Of a stretch of 64,000 nucleotides of DNA, positions 1-40,425 are shown piece by piece; positions within the stretch are counted from its first letter, which is position 1; each line of letters starts with the position of its first letter. This stretch comes from Pagrus major (Eukaryota; Chordata; Actinopteri; Spariformes; Sparidae), in the NCBI RefSeq assembly GCF_040436345.1, contig NC_133235.1, positions 17,136,660-17,200,659 of the forward strand, read 5' to 3'. The position numbers and the translations under genes were made by a program. The notes under the pieces were generated by a model that saw only the letters and a list, made by a program, of their open reading frames with translations, was not told the origin of the DNA and searched no databases.

Positions 1-720
1 TTGTAGGAATGTGTCTTTTGAGTTATCTATAGCTTTACGGCTTGTTCTGCTGCATCCTTGAACTGTGGCCTTTTATGAGCATGAAATGACTTGATTCACA
101 AGGTGCTAGAAACAAGAAATCTGCAGTCAGATATTTTGTTTTTCTATATCAAGAACTTAGCTAACACTGTATATATTTCATTGTCTCCAACAGTGTTATG
201 TTAACTATAGAAAGCACTGTATAATAAATGTCCCTTTTTGATGATTTCTCTTGGTTCCTCTTGATTTAAGAATATAAGATGCTATCTGTTAACCTGTCTC
301 TCACTGTCGCCCATTTTCTGCCACATTTAAAATTTATGACCCGTATCCATTTGTAAGCTTGGCCTTACCTTGAGTCCTTGTGTTGGAGCTTTTGATTTAG
401 TAATAAGCAACTGCAGTTTGTCACCTGCTCATACTTTGTGATAACCAGCAAAAAAGTTAAGAGAATATTCAAATGTAGATTTAGACCAACTTTTTACATA
501 ACATCCGAGACTTCCTGCTGTTGAATTTACCTTTAAATCATGCTCACTTGAACCTCTGTTTTCCCGTGCTGTGTGGGCTATTTTTAACTTGGCTTTTAAG
601 TCTAACAACCCCTTAGGAGGGCCACGTACATATAGATAAGAATGGAAAATGTTGCATACAGCTCCAAAGTGACTTGGCTCTCATGAACCTGCACTTTCCC
701 CCTTGTCTTTTCTCTTCTAG
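1..720 (+). other. ptprf: ptprf intron (3' part)
   Basis: Intronic sequence leading to the acceptor at 711-720. I see no other gene, RNA or recognisable repeat in it. Confidence 0.7.
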
Positions 721-31269
<30,549 letters not shown>

Positions 31270-33150
31270 CCACTCCCACCGAGCAGCCTCCCTGGTCAAA
31301 CCTCTCAGGAGTGTGCCAAGTGTCCCATCTCAGCCACCATCCACTCACTTGACCCCCTCAAACCCGGCCCCCCTCCCCGCAGCCGGGGGGGAGGAGAAAG
31401 GGACGCGCTTTCAGACCCGGCGACGGGTTCAACCAATCATAGAGATCCACGCCGACTTAACCAACATCATGAGATTTTGCTTTAAGAATAATAACAGGAA
31501 CATTACAATGACTCTGACAAATATGACAACTCTTGTACAGATGCGACAGCGCAGACCGGCAGCTCGCCTCTCTGCTCTGTCGAAGCCAAACCTCCCTGAT
31601 TGTCAAAGGCTACTGGTAGCACTAAGAGAGCGTTCTCTCTGTTTTTATGTTAATTTTATTGTCATATTATGATTCATTACATCAAAAAAATGTTATTGTT
31701 TAGTTTATTTGTTGTTTTACATAATCATTTTAACATCAGACATTTCTTCTGTCTTAAACTGCCCAGCATAGGGCGTGCATTATTTTCATTATATATTTTC
31801 GGTACTTTTTGTTTTTTATTTTTATTCTAGGGTACTTTAGCACAAGGGACATGTATTTTTAACACGTTCCTAGATACTAATACAGGAGGACCACTGTTCT
31901 CTGAGCTGCTGTCAGATTTCTTTTGTCACATTATCTTTTTATTCATATTATGTGTTTTATTCATTGTTTCTGGTCTTACACAGTTCAATATCTCCGTTCA
32001 GAAAAAAATTGCCTTTTCACTTGCTGGTTTCGACAAAAAAAATCAACTTTAAAAAATTGATTTCGGAGCACACACACTAGCTAAAAGGTTGTCCTTCTGT
32101 AAACATGGTAGCTAGTTATAAAACAAAAAGTGAATTAGCTAACAAGACTAAATCAGAGGTGTACAGAAATGGAAAGCACATGATTTCTACGTTTTTTGCG
32201 TCTTGTTTTATTTTTCATCAGAAGCCTATGGCATTGAGGCCTTCATGCTCCACAGCGGAGAACTTACCTGAGGAAAACAGACTTTTATACCCAAAGGGTA
32301 GTTGACGGAAAATAAACTCCCTGATCTCTGAATATTGTTGCTCTTCAAGTCCCTCCCATCTCCTCACTGCCCATTAGCCTGGTCGGTTTGCTGGAGATGA
32401 ACCACACAAGACGGAAAGGAGCGGAAGTGGTTCATACGGGCTGAGGAGTAGAGCCATGAACGCTGGCACCTGTACAGAATCAACCATTCCTACCAGAGGG
32501 AAAGAGACTCAGCCCTTTGAACTGAAACCTGATATTATTTTATACAGAAATAGAACTATAAATATATATATATATAATTATGATTGATTATATATATGTA
32601 CAATTACATATAGATATATACACAGCTTCAAAGGTATATTGTTAAAAATGATTAATTCTGCTGATCTACCAACCCTAGAGACTGCAGAGAGCCTGCTGTC
32701 CTAGAGTGTGTATTAATGGAAACACCATTGTATCTACTGTACTACCATAGTAACTTTGACAGCTGGTTGTCCGTCTGAATGAGGAAAAACAGCACAAACC
32801 CCCCCACCCCAATCCACCCATTAAAATGGACGACTCCTCACTCAGCGCGGGCCATCGCACCACTCAAGCACACATCTTCTCCCACACGAGCCGCAGGAGG
32901 GGAGCGTCTGATCCGAGAGGCCTAAACGTGATGGTGGAAGCGGCGGCGGTGGGAGGGAGGGGGGACTTGAAAACGCTGGCGAAAAAACTAAAATGTTCAT
33001 TTTTACCTTGTGAATGCTTAGTGCTGTAGGGGTTCGATCTGTTGTACACACAGTCTGTTTTCTATTTGTTGATAAAGAACTGGAATTTAAAAAGAAACTG
33101 TTGATGAAAAAGAAAAAACATTGATGTTAATAAAGTTAAATAATTGGGTT
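31270..33150 (+). other. ptprf: ptprf 3' UTR (predicted)
   Basis: This is non-coding sequence after the TAA stop. It includes an AT-rich patch at about 32555-32635 and two AATAAA hexamers (32311 and 33129). The second is followed within about 50 bases by T-rich sequence, so it is the likelier main cleavage signal. The short open frames here have no recognisable similarity. The UTR end is inferred from the hexamer, not from transcripts. Confidence 0.6.
33129..33134 (+). promoter_or_regulatory. ptprf: polyadenylation signal, ptprf
   Basis: AATAAA with a T-rich stretch downstream (33148-33185). An upstream alternative AATAAA sits at 32311-32316. Confidence 0.6.
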
Positions 33151-35880
33151 TTTGTACAAATTCTGGCTTGTGAGGCTTTTTTTTTATCCTGTCGTTTACA
33201 AAATGTGTGAACGTTGAACTATTAACTGATAGATCCTAAAGTACAAGTTTGCTCTTTTGCCCATTTGCCTTTTGGACAACCAGGAAACTCATTATCACGT
33301 GTCCTTCATTTCAAGGCATTTTTAATGGTTGTTCCAACCATGCTACTGAATGTTCAGATACTTGAAAGTGTCCGTTTTTGTGTTTGCCAGGGTGTCTGAA
33401 GGATATCTACCACCTCAAATGTTTTTAAGAGGTCCCCAAACTAATTTTCTGACTCAGATTTTAATTGTAACCCATGGGATCCTAGGTGAACACACTGTTA
33501 TTTTCCAAGTCCACTTTCTATTTAAGGAGCACTCCTATGTTCCCAGGATCCTATGTTTACGGGGTCTAAATTCCCAGGGTTTAAGTTTGCAGGGTCCTAT
33601 GTTCCAAGGGTTCTTTGCTCTCAGGGTGATAAGTTTCTAGGGTCATATGTTCCCAGGGTTGTATTTTCCCAGAGTTCTATGTTCGCAGGGTTCTTTGTTC
33701 TCCAGGGTTCTATGTTCTCAGGGTGCTAAGTTACGAGGGTACTATTTTCCCAGGGTCCTATGTGAACACGGTATAAGTTCCCAGGTTTCTATGTTCCCAG
33801 AGTCTAAGTTTCGACGGTCTAGGTTCCCACAGCCCTATGTTCCCAGGGTCCTAAGTTCCAAGGGTTATATGTTACCACAATCTAAATTCCCATGTTTCAT
33901 GTTCTCCAGGGTCCTATGTTCCCCAGTACAATATTCTGTTAATACACATTAACCCTCCTTTTGTGTTTCAAGTTAAAATCTAGTTATCCAGTTTTTTTAA
34001 TCAAACCTTAGTTCAAAACAGCTACATAAACACAGCAGAACTCATGGTCGTCACTTTAGGGTAATCCTAACATCTTTTTCAGGAGTGCCGGGAAACATAA
34101 GACGCTGGAAAAGCACAAACTGTATGTAAAACTGGGAAACATAGAAGTCTGTCATGTTCCCATTATGTGCTATATAAATTTGGGGAAAATAGCACCCTGG
34201 GAAGATATGAATGATCCACTATTTCCAGGGCTTTCTCCCACATCTCACAGTCTTGAACAACAGATGGAGTGTGCTCAGTTGTCATGGAGATGGCTCAGTT
34301 ATCATCAGTAATTATTTCATTTCAGTATTTTCACCTAAAAGAAAATTCAGTTTTTGTTTTTTTCCTCTGCGCTCTTCTGACTGGTTTGAAGTGGGCAGGA
34401 CTCTGGAGAAAGATGATGTCACCATGGACCAATCAGAGTTTAGTGTTGGAAACCACTGTCAATCAAACCTGATCAAATCACACACATACAACCTCTCTGA
34501 AGTCACCCTTTAATTACTGAATATTGCTGCCATTTGTATTTGAAGGTCTGATGTCTTAGTGTGAAATGTATCCACCACTCGGTAGTATCCAACAAGTGTA
34601 CACTGCTTTTAGCGAGCAATCCCACAATGAAATGCATCTCAGTATGTGGATGGAAAAAATAAAAGAAGACTCAAAATGATGATCAGAGGCTGACTCAGGA
34701 TCTTTGACGGGAAGGGGCGGGAAAATGGGGGCGCCAGCTGTATGTGGTGGTGCACCAGTGTGCAGAAAGCCGTGAGTCCAACAGTTGTGTAGGATGTTGC
34801 GTCTAAAATAGCGTTAAATACCTTCGTAGTGTTGATATAAAGTGATTAAATGACTGAGGGAGTGTTTAAGGACACACACATCACACCCACACAGCTCTGA
34901 TGAAGCAGATTTGTTGGGTTTTTGAATCTTTTCTTGTTTAACATTAGAACTATAGATGGTTTTTGCTTATTCTAACATATTTGCCCATTTTCTGTGTTTG
35001 ATATATATTTTTTAAGGTGCCTTTTGTTACCCCTCTTTCTACATGTGAGTTTGTATAAATCCATGCGGGTTTCTGTGCTCATAGCGAGGCTTGATCATCT
35101 CGAGTCCCCTCGCTAACTTGCTCAGTCTACCTCTCAACAGCAGCCCACACTGGGAAAAAAACGTTGGCGTGACTGTATCTGTGGAAAGGCCTGAAACAGT
35201 TTGGGTTTGTATATTTATCCCACATATAATGATTGTAACATATGGAAGGAAGCAAACAGGGCACCTACATATTCTCATGTAAATTATGTTTATTTGTTGC
35301 TTTCAGCATGTGGGAATGATTCATGCAGTAGCAGTAACAGGCTGAATTATCTCAAGTCTAAAGCTCACAAACATTTAAAGCTGGATTTAAAGCATAGGTG
35401 CGGATGTCGTTCTACATCATAACATAGCTTGGGAGCCTCATAATGTCATAAATTTGACTGTGCAATTAGCTCCGAGCCATGCTGCAGAAACTCACACCTT
35501 TAATGATGTTTTGTCATTTGTGTGTAATACTGATACTTTGCTGTGGTCTCTGTTGTGCAGAGAGGGTTTTTATTTTAGCAGTGAAAATATTCTGTTTATG
35601 ACAGCTAATAGTTTGTTTACATGACAGTTTTTCCTTGTTATGAGTGGTGGTGTGTGAGGCGGAATTTTGCTTGCAGCATTTTACAAAAATGTTGTTTTGG
35701 ATTCGACAGAACCAACACATCACTGTGACTGTATGAACCGTATCCAGGTGCATTTTCGTCTTCATTGAGTAGTAATAACTCTATCCAGTCTGCTGCTTTT
35801 TCCTCAGTACTTGTCTTTATTTTGCCCAGAAAACAGTCCAAACAACAGCACAGCTCAGTGACCTGCTCTTCCTCTTCCAG
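33151..35880. other. intergenic, ptprf to larp6
   Basis: It contains the 16-bp minisatellite (33534-33926) and a GC-box-like stretch (ggggcggg at 34714-34721, ggggcgcc at 34727-34734) that could mark the larp6 promoter. No coding similarity is seen. Confidence 0.5.
33534..33926. repeat. 16-bp minisatellite, about 25 degenerate copies
   Basis: The consensus unit is CCTATGTTCCCAGGGT, with units of 14-17 bases. Four copies carry cctatgttccc with AGG or CAG after it; others vary mainly at the first six bases. It creates two long spurious + strand frames rich in FPRVLCSQG. Confidence 0.92.
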
Positions 35881-35905
35881 AAGACACCATGAGTAATCCG
35901 ATTGG
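35881..35905 (+). CDS. larp6: larp6 first coding exon (25 nt; start codon at 35889)
   Basis: An acceptor-like cctcttccag ends at 35880 and a donor gtaaga begins at 35906. ATG at 35889 gives MSNPI plus two bases of a Gly codon that joins in frame to 35983. The remaining 5' UTR exon or exons would lie upstream and were not identified. The start is a prediction: an upstream coding exon in the same frame cannot be excluded. Confidence 0.55.
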
Positions 35906-37227
35906 GTAAGAAAATTTGAAAGCATATGGTTGACTAATCTACATTGCAGCACATCATGATGCTGAGTCATGTGCTCTTGTAGAGATGATGCACAATCTGC
36001 CCGAGATGCAGAGGAGCGTGAAGGCGAGTTGCTCTGCTTGAAGATTAAAGCCCAGTTGGAGGATTTGTTCTCCGACAGCCACCTGGCAGAGGACGGCTTC
36101 CTGCTGAAGCATGTGAAGAAGAACAAGCAGGGCTATGTCAGTCTCAAGCTCCTGACTTGTTTGAAAAAGGTAAGAGGTAAAAAAAGAAAAGAAAAGCAAG
36201 ATTTCATGTGCTTTCTCTGGTGTTTACATTCCTTCAGTTTGAATAAAAACAATAGAGTAAAATGCAAACAGCTGAGTTTCCCCACTGTTTGTCACAGATA
36301 AAGGTCCTGACCATTGACTGGTACATGACTCTAGCTGGAGCAGAGTACTCACAAGTTCTGGAGGTGAATGACGAACGCACCAAAGTGAGGCGGATAAAGC
36401 CGCTTCCCAAATGGCTGCTGTGCTCCCCCACCAGCAGGCTCCTACTCATCTACAACATTTCTGCAGAGAAAAGCGAAGGAGACGGCCTGGAGCACTCCTC
36501 ACTCTCAGAGAGGATCCTCCAAAAAGTCAGCGCTCACGGCGACGTCGCCTCAGTCTGGATCCTGCAACCTGGCAAAGAGCTCCCCAAGGAGCTGCAGTGC
36601 TACGCCAAGCGCCACAAAGAGCTTGGGCAACATTTGTGTGCAGTGGTGAAGTTTGATCATTTGGATGCGGTTCGTAAGGCCTACAGAGCCTTGAAAACAG
36701 AAGAGGAGAAGTCTAACGGTGAAGGCTTGTGTGTTGTACCTTTGGGATTCCAGTCGATGCACCACAACAGCGAGGACAACCCATCAGAGGAAAACAAAGA
36801 GGACCAACCTGGAAAATCCCAGGAAAATCCACTTGAAACCTCGGAGGATTCACTCCAGGAGGAGCCCTCTTCGCCAGTTAAAGTTTCAGATGAGACGCCA
36901 GGCACGTCTCAGCCTCAGGAGTACCCAGATAACTGCATGCAAAGAACCTTTGAGCAGACCTCCACCAGCTTTAACGGCAAGACCTTCACTGGTTTTACTC
37001 AGAGGTACAGTAGGAGGAGCTGGTGCTCTGGAGACTGTGATAAGGAGAATTCTCAGAGCCCCTGGGTGCTCAAGCGCAAGTTTGCAGCCAGTGCATTAAA
37101 CACCAAGGTGCACCTGAACAGGCCCTGCTTGATTCAACGGGTGCCACGCCAGCCCTTCGGCCCTGATGGCACCAAAGGCTTTCAGAGCAGACGCAGAGAT
37201 CAAACTGAATATCACCACTCAGGCTGA
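35881..37227 (+). CDS. larp6: La-related protein 6-like (three exons, compact)
   Basis: Joined coding parts: 35889-35905, 35983-36169, 36298-37227; predicted 377 residues. LARP6 proteins bind RNA through a La motif plus RRM; in mammals LARP6 binds the 5' stem-loop of type I collagen mRNAs in the cytoplasm. Seen here: a La motif at about 22-95 (FLLKHVKKNKQGYVSLKLL, then LTIDW, then a KVRR basic patch), an RRM-like domain at about 113-205 (LLLIYNIS, ASVWILQPGKELP, CAVVKF), an acidic and Ser-rich low-complexity stretch at about 225-290, and a C-terminal LSA/SUZ-C-like motif (RVPRQPFGPDGTKGF). It is shorter than human LARP6 (491) because the acidic N-terminal extension is missing. Two aromatic La-motif positions are changed (D33, L34). 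Which teleost larp6 paralogue this is (b or another) is not settled. Confidence 0.85.
35983..36169 (+). CDS. larp6: larp6 exon encoding the La motif
   Basis: The acceptor is ctcttgtag and the donor is gtaaga. The upstream intron is only 77 bases. The exon encodes residues 6-68, including AQLEDLFSDSHLAEDGFLLK and KNKQGYVSLKLLTCLKK. The open frame continues back through the intron to an ATG at 35969, but the exon junction and LARP6 similarity favour splicing. Confidence 0.85.
36298..37227 (+). CDS. larp6: larp6 terminal coding exon (end of La motif, RRM, C-terminus)
   Basis: The acceptor is tttgtcacag. The reading frame starts IKVLTIDWYM and runs 309 codons to TGA at 37225-37227. The ATG at 36262 in the same frame lies inside the preceding intron and is not the start codon. 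Confidence 0.9.
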   Translation: MKVLTIDWYMTLAGAEYSQVLEVNDERTKVRRIKPLPKWLLCSPTSRLLLIYNISAEKSEGDGLEHSSLSERILQKVSAHGDVASVWILQPGKELPKELQCYAKRHKELGQHLCAVVKFDHLDAVRKAYRALKTEEEKSNGEGLCVVPLGFQSMHHNSEDNPSEENKEDQPGKSQENPLETSEDSLQEEPSSPVKVSDETPGTSQPQEYPDNCMQRTFEQTSTSFNGKTFTGFTQRYSRRSWCSGDCDKENSQSPWVLKRKFAASALNTKVHLNRPCLIQRVPRQPFGPDGTKGFQSRRRDQTEYHHSG

Positions 37228-37312
37228 ATAACAGTGGTGAAATCATGGCGCAACAATATACCGCAACAGTATAATAGCTGATCAAGATAATAACATTATA
37301 TTTGTATTACAT

Positions 37313-37318
37313 AATAAA
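37313..37318 (+). promoter_or_regulatory. larp6: polyadenylation signal, larp6
   Basis: AATAAA about 85 bases after the larp6 stop, in AT-rich sequence followed by a GT-rich stretch (ctgttggtg). This implies a very short 3' UTR. Confidence 0.5.
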
Positions 37319-37329
37319 ATCTATTTAAT

Positions 37330-39770
37330 ATTTGATATCTGTTGGTGACAGATTATTTATTCAGGGTTACATGTAGTTGTTAACCACGGACAGATGGGGG
37401 CAGCATATAGCTGTGTTCACAACCATGTAATTTAAACACTGACTGTGTCTTATTCATCAAGCTGTTGTTGCGTAGGAAGTAAATACACTGCATTGCATGC
37501 AAATAGACTAAAACAATATTAGCTGGAGGTACAAATTGTTACACAAACTGTAGTCAAAGTGTCTCTGAGTCCACACAGGCCCTTCTAGAAACACCCGTGA
37601 CCTCAGCTCCTCTGGTCACAACTGGGAAATTGCATTGTATATTTGTTCTCGGGCCAGGATGGATTTACCTTGTTGCCACTTTCTCTCTAAAAAGGAGGCG
37701 TTGTCTTTCAACATGAAATAGCTCAGAAAAGGCCCTCATTGTCTCGCTGCATCACTCTCACAAAGTGCCTGTTTAGATTTTGGTTCTCTAAAAAGTAGTT
37801 TTCCACTCGCCGAGATGACATTTGGCTGAAAGCTACTTGTCCAATCATCAAACCACATCTTGTGCAAGACGAGTGAGGTAGCAAGATTTGTGCCTTATTT
37901 CCAGCCTTTCTAATGACACCTCGACTGGAATGGTGTGTTTATAGTGTTACTGATTGAGGGCTTCCTTAAAATCTTGCCCAAACCTAAACAAAATGTGTTT
38001 CTTCACTCATCCACGCCCAGTGGAAAAGCTTCAATCCGATGTGTATGTGATTCTATCAGATTTAAATTGGAAACATACTTTGTTGTTTTTTGTCTCTTGT
38101 ATATTCTGGACGTCAGACTGTCGTCATGACTAATGTAATCTTAGCTGTTGAGTGAAATTTTACAGTGTAAACGTATCAAATGATTCACTCTTATTGTCTC
38201 TGACTTGATTTAGCAATTAACAGCTGTTGGGCTTTTATTGCAGCCGAGTCTGGTCCGCGAAAGCTTTGCACATCTGTGAACAATATGTATGGAGGAGAAA
38301 CGGTCCTGCCCAGTGTCAGGAAATGTTTGTGTGCCGATAGTTCCTTTTCAAGGGTAGAAAAGCACGATATCCCCTGTTAACTAGGAGTCATCATGTTTTT
38401 ACACATCGCTCCTCAGGCCTGTAATTGAGGTTTATGTCAAACAAGTTAGCTGAAATAATTCTCATGTTTTCTTAGTTTTGTTTTTCTTTGGACGATTTTG
38501 CACCTGCTTACCACCACCAAAATATCCACAGTGTGAAAAAAAAGAGCATGACTCCTCTGTTGATTTGTGGCACAGTGATATCCTTGAGGTCAGCGCTGAA
38601 ATGAAAAGGAGAGTTTGCGTTGGCTTCACTTTGGACTGAACATGAAATCTACACTTTAGGTCACTGAGATAACAACCTTTGAATATCCATCAATGCACAT
38701 TTTTGGTGCGAGACAAAGCTTGGGTAAAGATTCCTTTGGTTTTTTTCCCCTCTTCTCTTAGTCAACGGTGGAGGAATTTTAAGTCCTCCAAAGTTAGCTC
38801 TCGGCCACATCATCGCCTCACTGGAGGAACTTTGCGAGGCGTGATTTGTGTATAATTTGGCCCGAGGACATGTGAATGACTCATGGTGCTAGTATGAGAT
38901 ATTTGTTAGCAAATAATTTGTTTCCTGTTGACTTTTTTACTCTTCTACTCAAGGATATCTGCTTTATTTCAAACTCCTTGGCTGCAGACACAATTTTGTT
39001 AAGATCAAAATTGTCCCTTTTAATCAACTGTTTCTTTGCCCTCAAACAGCACCTGTGAGTGTATCTGCCCCGTCTCCCACCTCACGCATCGCCTTCCCTC
39101 GTCTCCAAACTGCGTGGCCTTTGTTTATACATGACTGACCCTACACACCTGACGCATTTCCTCTGTGGATGGGGTATTTATTTAGATTGCAGTCTGGAGT
39201 GCCTGATACCCTCCGAAAGCACAACCATCTGCTCCTCATTTGCCTTTCAAGGCTCAAGGGCTAAAATACTGGTTTGTATTGGAGGAGACGTGAACGTGCG
39301 ATTCTCAACAACAACACGCTTGGTTTTATCTCCAGCCAACTGCAGATTGAATCATCATGAAATACCTCTGCTGTGATAATTCCATTTAACCAGGGTTAGT
39401 GTTGTCTTAGCACCATTTAAACCAATTGCGAACTTTCTTAATTCCCCCTAAAAGATTGAAAGACACAGACCCCTCTTATTTCACTGATCTGCCCAATTAC
39501 CAGTCGCCCACTTAAGATGGCAGACTCTCTTGCGGCAGAAGGTGAATGTAAGCCCTTGCTCAGGCCAAAGCATCCTTTAGTGCTCCTGGAGCTAGAGCCA
39601 GGGAGATTATCATGTCAGAGTAATCCGACTCGGCCCAGAAGCACAACTATGGAGGAGGAGGAGCAACAGTTGAGGGGGGGAGGCAGGCAGAGGCATCAGA
39701 GAAGCACTCTGCTCTGCTTACGGTAACCACGCTCTCCCTCTTCACCCTAACCCATCTTCTCTACCCGCAG
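37330..39770. other. intergenic, larp6 to candidate nrtn 5' exons
   Basis: No gene, RNA or recognised repeat is seen. An open frame at 39517-39726 (MADSLAAEGE) has no recognisable similarity. Confidence 0.5.
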
Positions 39771-39817
39771 AGATTCCCTCCCTGGAGCTGAAGAGAAGAC
39801 CTGCTGCTGGAAAGAGG
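39771..39817 (+). other. candidate non-coding 5' exon, possibly of nrtn
   Basis: 47 bases lie between an acceptor (cttctctacccgcag) and a donor gtaagg at 39818. There is no coding similarity. It is on the same strand as nrtn and 6.3 kb upstream, so a 5' UTR exon is plausible. Only splice-site sequence supports it. Confidence 0.3.
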
Positions 39818-40270
39818 GTAAGGAGATGAGCATTATCTTTCCAACACTGCTCTTGTAAGGAGATAAAAATGACCTGAAGGGGAAGGAGTTTCACAACAGA
39901 TGGAATAAAAGTTAAGGCATCTGTAAGATCTGTTTATTACATGAGACTACCTCTGCTTTGCTCTGTTCCTGTTTCAGATTCAGGTTTGTGAAAAAACAAA
40001 ACAAAAACGGGGGACCAGACACTGTATGGAGAAGCATGATGACAGAAGTTTTCTGAAGTGAACCAGATGTCACGTCAGATACGTTTCTAAACACACAACT
40101 CTCCTCTTTTTGAATGGAGCGACCTGAGTGCCATGCGGCACACGCTTACTTTCAGAGGAATGCTGATTTTGATCTTTGCAACATAAAAGAGTTCTATGGA
40201 AGTGCAAATATGACAGAAGAATAATACAGCCTGGACCTGAATCAAGTCAGGACACTTCCCGTACTTGCAG

Positions 40271-40425
40271 GCACAGGGAGCTGTGATGATTTTCAGGGGA
40301 AGACGCAGGAGTCCTGCCCTCGCTCCTCGCCTGTGATGATGATGGACTTACCCAGCCAGCACTTGCCTGTGGAGGTCAGCTGAAGACGACGCCACGCAGC
40401 TAAGTCTGGATTAGCCGGCCGAACG
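40271..40425 (+). other. candidate non-coding 5' exon, possibly of nrtn
   Basis: 155 bases lie between gtacttgcag (ending at 40270) and a donor gtaagg at 40426. The stretch is GC-richer than its flanks. It contains several short ATG-initiated frames and no conserved protein. If used, the next exon would be at 46122. Confidence 0.3.

Noticed and set aside
33350..33952. Two + strand frames rich in FPRVLCSQG
   Set aside because: They are translations of the 16-bp minisatellite, not a repeat protein gene; there is no splice or promoter support.
36262..36297. ATG at 36262 as the larp6 start
   Set aside because: It lies in the intron before the acceptor at 36291-36297, and starting there would remove most of the La motif.
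39517..39726. Open frame MADSLAAEGE (69 codons) as a gene
   Set aside because: No recognisable similarity, no matching exon borders, and more likely part of an upstream non-coding region.
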